A program made the translations under genes and the position numbers. From Kiritimatiellia bacterium (GTDB lineage Bacteria; Verrucomicrobiota; Kiritimatiellia; RFP12; UBA1067): a stretch of 33,393 bases of DNA. Under the pieces are notes generated by a model, which was not told where the DNA came from, searched no databases, and saw only the letters and a list, made by a program, of their open reading frames with translations. The stretch spans positions 1 through 33,393 of the forward strand of contig JAGYOL010000013.1 in the NCBI GenBank assembly GCA_018399555.1, read 5' to 3'. Positions 1-8,025 of the stretch are shown here, piece by piece. The first letter of the stretch is position 1. Every line of letters begins with the position of its first letter.

Positions 1-82
1 ATTGTTCAAGAATATCAAAACAAATGTCAAATATCTTAACTACGACCCCGCTTGGTTCCGGCTACGCTGGGTTAGGAGTGTT

Positions 83-958
83 ATGATTCTGAGAAAAAGA
101 GGATTTACTTTAGTTGAGCTGCTGGTGGTAATGTCAATTATCGGTATCCTGGCGGCCGCGTTGACGGTGAGCATGCCCAAAGTGGCTGAGCGCGCGCGTG
201 ATATGAAATGCAAGACCAATTTGAGGAATATCGGTCAGGCCGCGCTGGCCTATGCGGTTAATGTTGAGCATTTTCCGCACGCTTACCCGGGGGAGACCCG
301 TAATTATGAGGCGGGCCGGGGAGTTCGTTACGGAGAGGTCAAGGCGTGGGTGAACTGGACCGGCAATGGTGTCTGGCCGAATTACAGTCCGCAGAAGTCC
401 ATGATGGCGACCCCGATACTCACCGGTGACCTGGGCTATGAAGCGATTACGAATGGGGTTTTGTGGGACTATATCGGCAAGGATGCATCCTCCTATCTGT
501 GCCCGGCCTTTAAAAAACAGGCCGTTGCGCAGGGATTGACCGATATCTGGCGTTCGTATGTGATGAATCGTTTTTTTCACTGGCATAACGGCGACGGCAA
601 CGCCTTTTTCCGGCACAGCGATTTTACCAGAGAGCGCAATTTCACCACCAATAACGGACTACCTCCGATCCAGCGCAGCGCCGAAACCATTCTGATGTTT
701 GCCGAACTGCCAGCAGAACAGATCGACACCTCGACCGATGGCGGTGACGGCGTTCTGGACCCCTACGGCAAGAATGAGCATATCGGTTTTAATCACCGGG
801 TGGGCAAGCGCAATATATCGCATCTCGTTTATGCCGACGGACATGTGGGGGTTCTGCTTGAGCCTTCGGGTGGTTCGCCGCAGGAGCTGGTCAATCTTAC
901 CAAGCAACTCTGCCACGGCGAGCCGCTGGATCGCACCATGATGCAGAGAATGCGCTAG
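83..958 (+). CDS. Type II secretion/type IV-like pseudopilin (prepilin N-terminal methylation domain)
   Basis: The protein opens with a class III prepilin leader, MILRKRG followed by FTLVELLVV. Cleavage is expected after Gly7, with Glu at mature position +5, and a hydrophobic helix of about 20 residues follows. This is the signature of pseudopilins handled by the PilD/GspO peptidase and assembled at the inner membrane. The ORF track extends upstream to a TTG at base 2, but I chose the ATG at 83: AGGAG lies at 74-78 and the leader motif then starts at residue 1. The globular part (about 290 aa in total) has many aromatic residues. Near its end it reads ISHLVYADGHVGVL, like the C-terminal DG motif of PVC prepilin-type proteins with an H-X9-DG domain; here the upstream His of NHR is 13 residues from DG. 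Substrate and partners are not visible. The next gene, a giant secreted protein, has its own promoter, so co-function is only inferred. Confidence 0.88.
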   Translation: MILRKRGFTLVELLVVMSIIGILAAALTVSMPKVAERARDMKCKTNLRNIGQAALAYAVNVEHFPHAYPGETRNYEAGRGVRYGEVKAWVNWTGNGVWPNYSPQKSMMATPILTGDLGYEAITNGVLWDYIGKDASSYLCPAFKKQAVAQGLTDIWRSYVMNRFFHWHNGDGNAFFRHSDFTRERNFTTNNGLPPIQRSAETILMFAELPAEQIDTSTDGGDGVLDPYGKNEHIGFNHRVGKRNISHLVYADGHVGVLLEPSGGSPQELVNLTKQLCHGEPLDRTMMQRMR

Positions 959-963
959 GCGGT

Positions 964-972
964 TGGTATATT
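964..972 (+). promoter_or_regulatory. Extended -10 promoter for the giant secreted protein
   Basis: TGG followed by TATATT forms an extended -10 element, with no clear -35 box at the expected distance. Transcription would begin near 979, leaving a leader of about 48 nt before the ATG at 1028. The block TGGTATATTTTATGCTT recurs with one change upstream of the YugP gene at 10766, which raises confidence that it is a real promoter type in this genome. Confidence 0.45.
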
Positions 973-1027
973 TTATGCTTTTTACAGTTTTAAGGAACCT
1001 GAATCATAGATAGTGTGGATTATTGTT

Positions 1028-4000
1028 ATGAGAGGCAACTTCAGGATATCAATTTTATTTTTGAGCTTTTTGTTAGGGTTCAGGGTTTTGGCTTACAATA
1101 CTTTACCCGACAGCCGAATTCTGACATTCGATGACTACGATGATCCGGTCTGGACCCATACCGGTGATCCGGCCCCGGGGTTTATCGGGGTTAATCTTAA
1201 ATACGGAACGGTGCATGAACATAACGCGGGATGGCTGCTTACCAATGTGCGGTCGGGTCACGCCGGATCGTATGGCAGAACCGTGCCCCCTGTGGAGACC
1301 TCAAATTATGCCGCCAACCTGCGCAACGCCGACGGTGCCGAAATCATGTCGCCCTACTATACGGATGGCTTGGGGACGATTAACTTTGATGCTGTGAATT
1401 CAGAATCCGCAACCGCCATCGAGGTGTATATCGCCACCAATATGAATTACAGCGGCGGCGGTTTGGCCGGGATGCAGCCGGAAGAGGATGCCACGCACAC
1501 CTACAACTGGACGCTGATTGAAACAATCGCACTCAACCACAGTGCCAATTTCGGCAGGTACAGTGTCGCGGTAAATTATACGGGCGCAGCACGCTTCAGA
1601 ATCGTGCGACCCTCCGCAGCACCCATATCTTCGCTTGTGGACGATCAGTTCATTGTGGTGGATAACATCCAGGTCTCATATGTGCCGCCCTATGTGGGGT
1701 TGTCGCAAGCAGCTTCCGATCTTACCCCCGCCCCTGATTTTTCCTCGGGATCGCTGACACTGCGTTGCACGGTTGATCACTACAGTGCAGCTCACAGCGA
1801 TTTCAATAACACCACGGTTGAAGTCTGGTATCGGACAGCACCGGAAGCGGAAGGTCTGTTCGGGGATTGGAACACTCTGCCGGCCGATTATGTTGCAGGC
1901 ACGGGCGACGCCAACGGGAATGGGCGGGAATATGAGGTGATCATCGCTCTGGCGAAAGAGGGTGCAATCGAGTATTACTACTCCTGCAGCTTTGACGGCC
2001 ATTTTGTTCCGCAGGACTATACCGACACCGGTTACGACTATCCCTACTCCTCCGAATCGCTTGCACCGCAGCACCTCTATGCGGACGGCATGAATGGCAA
2101 TACACCTTTCAGCGACGAGTGGGCCTTCGGCTCCACTCCGCCTGTAACCGAACTGCCGAACAGCCGAATTCTGATATTGAATGACTACACCGATCCGAGA
2201 TGGACTCATCAAGGTGATGACTCCCCTGTATTTCTGGGAAAGGCTCTGCGCAACGGCACCTATCACTTCGATGATAACGGCTGGATACTCAGTGATGCCC
2301 GCTTTGGATTCGCCGGCAGTTATGGACGGATAGTTCCTCCGGTTGAGGGTTCCCCGCCGTTCTCTCTGTTCCCGCTTACAATTCCGACCAACAATGCCTG
2401 CTGTTTCAGAAATGTCGCGGGGGGATATATTGAGTCGCCGTACTATGAGGGCGGAGTGGGAACGGTGTATTTTGAGGCGGTGAATTCTGAAGCGGCCTCC
2501 AGCGTGAAAGTGTATTGGGCTACGGATATGGATCTGACCAACACGCCGACATATATCGAACATGCCCCTATTATGCCGGAGGAGGGTGGAGGCTATGTTT
2601 ACAACTGGCGGCTCCTGGATGACGTTGAGCTGAACTACTCTGTTTCGGGTGAATTTGCGCGATATCGCAGAAAACTCAACTACCGTGCTCCGGTAAAGTT
2701 TAAAATTGTGCGCCCGACGAGAGAGTCAATCAGCTCAGATCAGGACGACCAGTTTGTAGTGGTTGACAATGTCAGAATTTCGCCGCCGCCGGCGGATGTG
2801 ATTATAACCCGCTCCGAAGTGGTCAATAATCCCGGATATCCGAATGCCAATCAAGAGTTCACCGTGCGCTGTACTGTCGATAATGCCGACCTGAATGAGC
2901 CTACCGAGATGCGCTCTGTCTTTCTGGTGTCGCGTTGGCGCTATCTCGACCAGACGGTACAGGAGTGGCAGACCAATAAGATGGATTATGTGCAGGGGAG
3001 CGGTGATGCCGATGACAACGGCGAGGTTTATCGGATCACTGTGCCGCAGGTCGGCCAGGAGGGCGACCTGGAGTATTATTTCACCTGCTTCTTCGGCGGT
3101 TTCGTCTATGAATCGCCCGATTATACCGAAAGCGGCGTAAATTATCCCTATCCCACCGAGAATCTTTCGCCGCGCACTCTGCGTCAGACGGGGCCGGGCA
3201 TGGGCGACTGGAGCATTCGTCTGCGCCCCTATGATTCCCGCTACGGAGCGGTTTATATCGTTGCCGATCAGTATGAAGAGCCGATCGGGATGCGACTGGT
3301 GGGTGACTACCAGTGGCAGGGGATGGTGCCGCTGCCGCTGATATCACCGACTAATCTGACCTGGTGCCTGATGGCCGAGAAAGAACATCTGGACGGCGAG
3401 ACGAGTTTCGAGACAAACCGGCTTTACTGGGCGAACTCGGTTCCCTTTACCGGAGCCGTGCCGACGCTGCCGTACGGCGGACTTTGTGCGGAAACCAACA
3501 GTGCCGCGCGCACCGAGATCGCCGTGACAGACGGCGGCTATATGGAGGTGAATTTCAATACGGAAACCCTCGAATTTCTGGTCAACCGTGCCGAGTATCA
3601 GAACTTCAACGACTGGACATCCCGCGATGAATATTTTTCCGACAGCAGCGGACAGGTTGACAAACAGCGTTTTGAAAACACCTTCAATGAGTGGGAAATC
3701 AGCGAGGAGGATGTCTTCATAGAACCCTTTACCTCGCTGAGTGTAACGGATTTCAATTACAAACGCGAACCGTTTGCAACACCGTCCGACTGGGTCGGAG
3801 GCAGTGCCCGCTATGCGCAGGAGAGAACCCTCGATCTATTCTACAAGCCCGCGGGTATTCTGGACTACCGTAACCTGGCACTGCGTCTGCGTGGCGGTGA
3901 TCCGATTCTGGGCCTGGGATATGTCTATAATCAGGTTGCCGCACTGCCCGACGGATTGAAAGAGGTCAGATTCAAGGCACGCATCGGCCAGAGCACCGAT

Positions 4001-7000
4001 AATTTCGATATCAGCTACTATAAGAACAGCTTTACAGAGTTCAACTACGTTTTTCAAGCCAGTGTACGATGTGGAAAAATATCACCGGAAAACCCCTCTA
4101 TCTCGGTTGTCGGCTACTACTCCGATCCAGGCCAGTTTTATGAGTTACGGGTTACGCAGATCGAAGATGGCCGCGATACCGAGAACAACTTCCAGGACAA
4201 ACGTGTCGAACTGGCTCTGTACAAATGGGTCGGCGGCGTTTCAACCCGTCTGGGCAACAGTCAATTCTATAACAATTTCAATATGAAGGAAACAACACTT
4301 CCGATCAGAATCGGCTTCTACAATGTCAGCTCATCCCAAACACGCATCAAATGCTCCTATGGAACTGCCAGCTTCACCCGGCTGGATTCTTCCAGTCCGC
4401 TCACAATGGGATCGTTCGGTGTGCTTTCATCCGAATGTGAAGCTTATTTTGCGGCTATGAGGACGTATGTGGCCAACTCGGATGCCGATCCGGCCAATAC
4501 GTCGTATGCGGCCCTGATGACAGCGTCTGACTGGTTTACGCCGCTGAATGTCTATGAATACAGACCGTCGGGCAATCCGGAAGGAATCTACAAGATCATA
4601 CCCGATCAGAAGCTCGATATATATCTGCAGCCGGCTGACTACGAGACAACCACCGGAGCGTCGGCACCCGGCACCCTCGACTGGGTTCTGCACAGTCAGG
4701 AGACGGTCGCTAACTTCGAGTATGAAGAGATAGTCCTGGAGCTGAACAACTGGCAGGCTAATTATGTCCTGCTGCAGGTCGGTGCGGGCGGTAATGATGT
4801 GGCCGTCGATGAGTTGCAGCTCACCTCCTGGCACGGCAAAAAAATAGGAATCGGCGACATCGACGATGACGAGTGGTACACTGCCGAGGGCTGGGTTGTG
4901 CCGGATCTGACCGCTCCGGATATCACCAACAACCTGATGCGCCTTGATCTGACACGGGCAGATCCGGATGTGGATCAGGCGATCAGATCGCGCTATCTGG
5001 ATAACGGACTGGGCATGGTCGAGTTCAATTACAGGGTGATCACCCCTCCGGCCCGTATAACCGTTCAACACTCCCGCGAGTATGATCAGAATGATTGGTA
5101 CGATGTGAAATCGTTCTATGTTTCCAATGTGACGGACTGGGCGCACGCTTCGGCCTATCTGGGTTCCAGTACCAACGGGTATTTCCGCGTTCTAAACAAC
5201 CGTGAGGGCGGTTACGCCAATGCAGTGGTTGAGTTTGACAATGTGATCGTCTGGGATGAACCCTATGTGGATATCACATCCTGGAAAGCCTACAACACGC
5301 AGATAACTTCGACCGATCCACAACGTCTGCTGCTCGACGAGGGTAAGAGCTGCTACCTGAACAACAGCTATACCGACCAGGTCGATCCCACGCCGCTCGA
5401 TCGCGACGCGCCCAACCTTCAGAGCCCGGTCCTTGTCAACGGTTTCGGCAAGCTCTCACTGCTGGCCAGAGCTTATGAACCCGGTGAACCGGTGTCGGTC
5501 TATGTGTACGCCTCCACAAATGGCTGGCACCTGCCGGTCGATGAGTGGCCTCTTATCCACACCTTCGCCGATATTGACCATGAATACTATAAGCCGTACA
5601 GCTACAAACCGGTGGACGGCAGTATGTATGACGCCATCCGGCTTGAAACCGTCGCCGGAGTCGGCTTAAAACGCGCCTGCATCGATGAGGTTGTGATTTC
5701 CGAACCGGTCTACCCGGGCTTCGATATCGTCAATGTGAATCTCAGGCTGATGGAGCGCGACGGCAGTTTCGGCAGCCGCACACAGCCTCTGCCCTTCGAG
5801 GATGTCCATCTGGAGGCGACGCTGGCCAATCAGCAGCTTTCACCGTCGAACATAGTTCTGTATGTCAGTTACTATATCGGTGACGATATCTGGGGTGCGG
5901 AGAACTGGTTCAACTCGCCGGAAACGGTGACCAAGCGGATGCATCAGGTGGTCGGTGAGCCCAACCGGTATGAGACGCGGGATGATGACGGCGGTATCAT
6001 CGGCCTGCCGCAGAGTCAGATCGGCGGCATAACCGGAACCGATGCAGGCGAGGTCGTGCAGTATCGGGTCTGGGCCAGCTATATGGGAGGTATCCCCCTC
6101 TATGAATATCAGGAGATATTCATCAACCCCGTCTGGTACTACCCGGTCAACTTTAATGTCTCGCGTGCCGCCGAGGGCTGGTCACCATATTATATCGTTT
6201 ACAGCGTGCCGCCTGCCACAGTCTGGGTCAACGAGGTCAATGGCAGCGATCTGATCTGGGACAGCAGCTTTACAACCCAGCATGGAATCTGGGAGAATGC
6301 CTACATTGAAATCGCAGTGCCGGCCTGGCTTGATCTGGGCGGATGGAAGATCGATCTCGTGACCGGCAGCAGCTATAACAACCATACCATACAGATTCCG
6401 CCCGGGCTGCCCCAGCAGGTGGCGGTCACAAACGGCTACGCTTTCTTTGTCATCGCCGAGGCCATTCCTCCCTACCAGCAGACACCCGCACTGCCCAAGG
6501 TCGATTTCGCCTACGCCGGCCTGGCATCACTGATGCCGCAGATTGTGCCGGGCGGTATCCGCCTGCGTCGTCCCGAGGGCATGTATGAGCAGACAATCGC
6601 TTACGACGACGCCACCTGGAATACCGGCGGCGATTTCTACGACGGCAGTGTCTGGGCCGCTAACGATCCGGAAGGCTTCTTCACCTATGTCGGAGCCGAG
6701 AAGAATGAAGGCTCGCTCTCACGGGTCGGCCAGGGTGACTCAACCAACAGCTGGGTTTATCCGCTCTTCCCCGAATGGGGACAGGAAGATCCGAATTTCG
6801 CTCTGAACTACACCCCGGGTATGCCGAACGGAGCCCAGTGGCTGCCGGATGGCGACGAGTTGTTCCCCGGCACATCCAATGTGATGATCCGCTCGAATAT
6901 CACTCAGCTGCGTGCCAGTCAGAACGGCAAACGTGTGCTTGACTATTCGCTGCGGATGAGGGTCGGCTCACAGACCAACATCACCTACGATGTTGATTCC

Positions 7001-7630
7001 TGGTATCGGCTTGTGTCGGTTACCTCGAACGGTTTTGAGCAACTTCCGCCCGAGAGTGCCTTAACCGAGTACACCTACGGACTGAATAATATCGCCGGTG
7101 ATGTCCATCTGCAGGCTACTATCAATCTGCGTGAGGATCTGATCAATTATCAGGGCGACTCGTCGGTGTTGAACTGGATCATGGGCTTCCCCGAAGCACC
7201 GCTGGTGCCGATGTTCTACAACGGACGCGAACTGAGTCTCAAGGAGCAGTTCTGGCTGGACGCCAATCCGACTGCCTCCAATGAGTTCGCCTGCGTGATT
7301 CGTGATTTCGAATTCGACGACCAGACCAATCTGCATGTCAGGGTTGAAATGCGTCTCAATGACAACAACATGACCAATATTCAGGGCGACGCCGTGTTGA
7401 AGCTGGAGTCAAAAGAGGATATGCTCGCTGAAGAATGGGATATGATCAAACAGTTTTATCTCACTCCGGATTCGTTTGACATCAACAATCAGTGTCATAT
7501 GGTAATTAACAATCCTTTCGGATTCATTATCACCAATTATGGACGCGAAAGCTTCTTTATGCGCATTGTGATCGAACATCAGGATCCGCGTGTCAGAATC
7601 TACGAACTTGAAAATGAGCCCCCTGATTGA
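1028..7630 (+). CDS. Giant secreted multidomain protein with tandem 350-aa modules and C-terminal LTD-like region
   Basis: About 2200 aa. The track starts at GTG 1013, but ATG 1028 gives a cleaner signal peptide (MRGNFRISILFLSFLLGFRVLA, then YNT); neither start has a strong ribosome-binding site. Two modules repeat in tandem at about residues 26-354 and 376-722. Each begins LPxSRIL, continues with a WTHxGD segment and a GSYGRxVPPVE segment, and ends with a PYPTENLSPR-like stretch. Jelly-roll-like segments with DDQFxVVDN and YANAVVEFDNVxV motifs suggest carbohydrate-binding or similar beta-sandwich folds. Near the C-terminus, WVNEVNG, a YIEI segment, LDLGGWKIDL and a closing YTPGMPNG match the layout of lamin-tail (LTD) domains. 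There is no catalytic motif, transmembrane anchor or sorting signal that I recognise. The role is probably extracellular or cell-surface. It follows the pseudopilin, so export by a type II-like system is possible but unproven. Confidence 0.85.
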   Translation: MRGNFRISILFLSFLLGFRVLAYNTLPDSRILTFDDYDDPVWTHTGDPAPGFIGVNLKYGTVHEHNAGWLLTNVRSGHAGSYGRTVPPVETSNYAANLRNADGAEIMSPYYTDGLGTINFDAVNSESATAIEVYIATNMNYSGGGLAGMQPEEDATHTYNWTLIETIALNHSANFGRYSVAVNYTGAARFRIVRPSAAPISSLVDDQFIVVDNIQVSYVPPYVGLSQAASDLTPAPDFSSGSLTLRCTVDHYSAAHSDFNNTTVEVWYRTAPEAEGLFGDWNTLPADYVAGTGDANGNGREYEVIIALAKEGAIEYYYSCSFDGHFVPQDYTDTGYDYPYSSESLAPQHLYADGMNGNTPFSDEWAFGSTPPVTELPNSRILILNDYTDPRWTHQGDDSPVFLGKALRNGTYHFDDNGWILSDARFGFAGSYGRIVPPVEGSPPFSLFPLTIPTNNACCFRNVAGGYIESPYYEGGVGTVYFEAVNSEAASSVKVYWATDMDLTNTPTYIEHAPIMPEEGGGYVYNWRLLDDVELNYSVSGEFARYRRKLNYRAPVKFKIVRPTRESISSDQDDQFVVVDNVRISPPPADVIITRSEVVNNPGYPNANQEFTVRCTVDNADLNEPTEMRSVFLVSRWRYLDQTVQEWQTNKMDYVQGSGDADDNGEVYRITVPQVGQEGDLEYYFTCFFGGFVYESPDYTESGVNYPYPTENLSPRTLRQTGPGMGDWSIRLRPYDSRYGAVYIVADQYEEPIGMRLVGDYQWQGMVPLPLISPTNLTWCLMAEKEHLDGETSFETNRLYWANSVPFTGAVPTLPYGGLCAETNSAARTEIAVTDGGYMEVNFNTETLEFLVNRAEYQNFNDWTSRDEYFSDSSGQVDKQRFENTFNEWEISEEDVFIEPFTSLSVTDFNYKREPFATPSDWVGGSARYAQERTLDLFYKPAGILDYRNLALRLRGGDPILGLGYVYNQVAALPDGLKEVRFKARIGQSTDNFDISYYKNSFTEFNYVFQASVRCGKISPENPSISVVGYYSDPGQFYELRVTQIEDGRDTENNFQDKRVELALYKWVGGVSTRLGNSQFYNNFNMKETTLPIRIGFYNVSSSQTRIKCSYGTASFTRLDSSSPLTMGSFGVLSSECEAYFAAMRTYVANSDADPANTSYAALMTASDWFTPLNVYEYRPSGNPEGIYKIIPDQKLDIYLQPADYETTTGASAPGTLDWVLHSQETVANFEYEEIVLELNNWQANYVLLQVGAGGNDVAVDELQLTSWHGKKIGIGDIDDDEWYTAEGWVVPDLTAPDITNNLMRLDLTRADPDVDQAIRSRYLDNGLGMVEFNYRVITPPARITVQHSREYDQNDWYDVKSFYVSNVTDWAHASAYLGSSTNGYFRVLNNREGGYANAVVEFDNVIVWDEPYVDITSWKAYNTQITSTDPQRLLLDEGKSCYLNNSYTDQVDPTPLDRDAPNLQSPVLVNGFGKLSLLARAYEPGEPVSVYVYASTNGWHLPVDEWPLIHTFADIDHEYYKPYSYKPVDGSMYDAIRLETVAGVGLKRACIDEVVISEPVYPGFDIVNVNLRLMERDGSFGSRTQPLPFEDVHLEATLANQQLSPSNIVLYVSYYIGDDIWGAENWFNSPETVTKRMHQVVGEPNRYETRDDDGGIIGLPQSQIGGITGTDAGEVVQYRVWASYMGGIPLYEYQEIFINPVWYYPVNFNVSRAAEGWSPYYIVYSVPPATVWVNEVNGSDLIWDSSFTTQHGIWENAYIEIAVPAWLDLGGWKIDLVTGSSYNNHTIQIPPGLPQQVAVTNGYAFFVIAEAIPPYQQTPALPKVDFAYAGLASLMPQIVPGGIRLRRPEGMYEQTIAYDDATWNTGGDFYDGSVWAANDPEGFFTYVGAEKNEGSLSRVGQGDSTNSWVYPLFPEWGQEDPNFALNYTPGMPNGAQWLPDGDELFPGTSNVMIRSNITQLRASQNGKRVLDYSLRMRVGSQTNITYDVDSWYRLVSVTSNGFEQLPPESALTEYTYGLNNIAGDVHLQATINLREDLINYQGDSSVLNWIMGFPEAPLVPMFYNGRELSLKEQFWLDANPTASNEFACVIRDFEFDDQTNLHVRVEMRLNDNNMTNIQGDAVLKLESKEDMLAEEWDMIKQFYLTPDSFDINNQCHMVINNPFGFIITNYGRESFFMRIVIEHQDPRVRIYELENEPPD
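1103..2089 (+). repeat. Tandem protein-coding module, copy 1
   Basis: First copy of a module of about 330 aa inside the giant secreted protein. It opens at LPDSRILTFDDY and ends at the LAPQHLYADG stretch. Copy 2 begins 1050 bases later. At the start of both copies the DNA shares cagccgaattctga, and the order of motifs is kept throughout, so this is an internal duplication. Confidence 0.8.
2153..3192 (+). repeat. Tandem protein-coding module, copy 2
   Basis: Second copy of the duplicated module, from LPNSRILILNDY to LSPRTLRQTG. Against copy 1 the blocks WTHxGD, GSYGRxVPPVE, ESPYYExGxGTxxFEAVNSE, and DDQFxVVDNxxxS are retained in the same order. The amino acid divergence indicates an old duplication rather than recent slippage. 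Confidence 0.8.
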
Positions 7631-7650
7631 GAAGTGCCGCTGACATTAGC

Positions 7651-7680
7651 AGTTTGTCAGACTTTTAAGTCCGACAAACT
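7651..7680. terminator. 30-bp near-perfect palindrome between convergent ORFs
   Basis: AGTTTGTC and GACTT are followed by TT, then AAGTC and GACAAACT, giving a 13-bp stem interrupted by one A/C mismatch with a 2-nt loop. It begins 20 bases after the stop of the giant protein and lies between that gene and the convergent 46-aa ORF. Neither side has the T tract of a classic intrinsic terminator, so it could equally protect a 3' end or bind a dimeric protein. Confidence 0.4.
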
Positions 7681-7714
7681 GCCAGACGCCAATCCCGCAG
7701 GGAGGGATCGCTGA

Positions 7715-7736
7715 TTTTCAGTAAAAAAGCTGAAAA
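7715..7736. terminator. Short A/T-rich hairpin downstream of the 46-aa ORF
   Basis: TTTTCAG and CTGAAAA form a 7-bp stem around an 8-nt loop. On the - strand it lies about 60 bases past the stop of the 46-aa ORF. The stem is weak and the T tail poor, so a terminator role is only a possibility. Confidence 0.25.
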
Positions 7737-7792
7737 ATAACGCGGTTTCAAGTTTTGCTGACGGCTGGAATCGCGGAATGTGTCCGGCGATT

Positions 7793-7933
7793 TTATCGGC
7801 TCCTGATCACCATTGTGAGATAGCCCAGTACCAGCAGAAAAATAATGAGAAGGATGGTCCGGCGCTCGGCAGGAGTCGTTTCAACCCGTATTCTGTTATA
7901 CAGAGACGCTGCTATGCTCGAAAGTCTGCGCAT
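7793..7933 (-). CDS. Small single-pass membrane protein, 46 aa (not in ORF track)
   Basis: Reading the - strand from ATG 7933 gives 46 codons and a TAA. The N-terminus is basic and amphipathic (MRRLSSIAASLYNRIRV), followed by ETTPAERR and then a clear membrane helix (TILLIIFLLVLGYLTMVI) with a positive RSR tail. GGTG lies 6-9 nt before the start codon. An in-frame TAA eight codons upstream rules out extension to another start. It is divergent from leuS, with 92 bases between the starts, and convergent with the giant protein gene. From memory, the layout (basic stretch, T-x-x-ERR, hydrophobic helix) resembles the N-terminus of ComEA-type helix-hairpin-helix proteins. No HhH motif follows, so it is either a free-standing membrane peptide or the remnant of such a gene. 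The function is unknown. Confidence 0.55.
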   Translation of the reverse strand: MRRLSSIAASLYNRIRVETTPAERRTILLIIFLLVLGYLTMVIRSR

Positions 7934-7981
7934 TTGTTCACCAAAAGCAGAGTGTTACAATCTCCGCTGTGGATATCCTCA

Positions 7982-7994
7982 TATCATTGTGATA
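7982..7994. promoter_or_regulatory. Small inverted repeat between leuS and the divergent ORF
   Basis: TATCA-TTG-TGATA is a 5-bp inverted repeat 31 bases upstream of leuS, in the 92-base region shared by two divergent starts. It could be an operator or part of a leader hairpin. I see no T-box or other known leader structure here. Confidence 0.2.
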
Positions 7995-8025
7995 CCATAC
8001 CTGCCTTTAAAACCGAAGGTCGACT

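Noticed and set aside
2-82. N-terminal extension of the pseudopilin from TTG at base 2
   Set aside because: The prepilin leader starts naturally at ATG 83 with AGGAG upstream; the extension would bury the cleavage site about 34 residues inside the protein.
1676-2563. 295-aa - strand ORF within the giant protein gene
   Set aside because: It lies fully inside a gene with signal peptide and internal protein repeats; a long open antisense frame is expected from the codon bias.
4427-5146. 239-aa - strand ORF within the giant protein gene
   Set aside because: Shadow of the coding frame; no ribosome-binding site or domain recognised.
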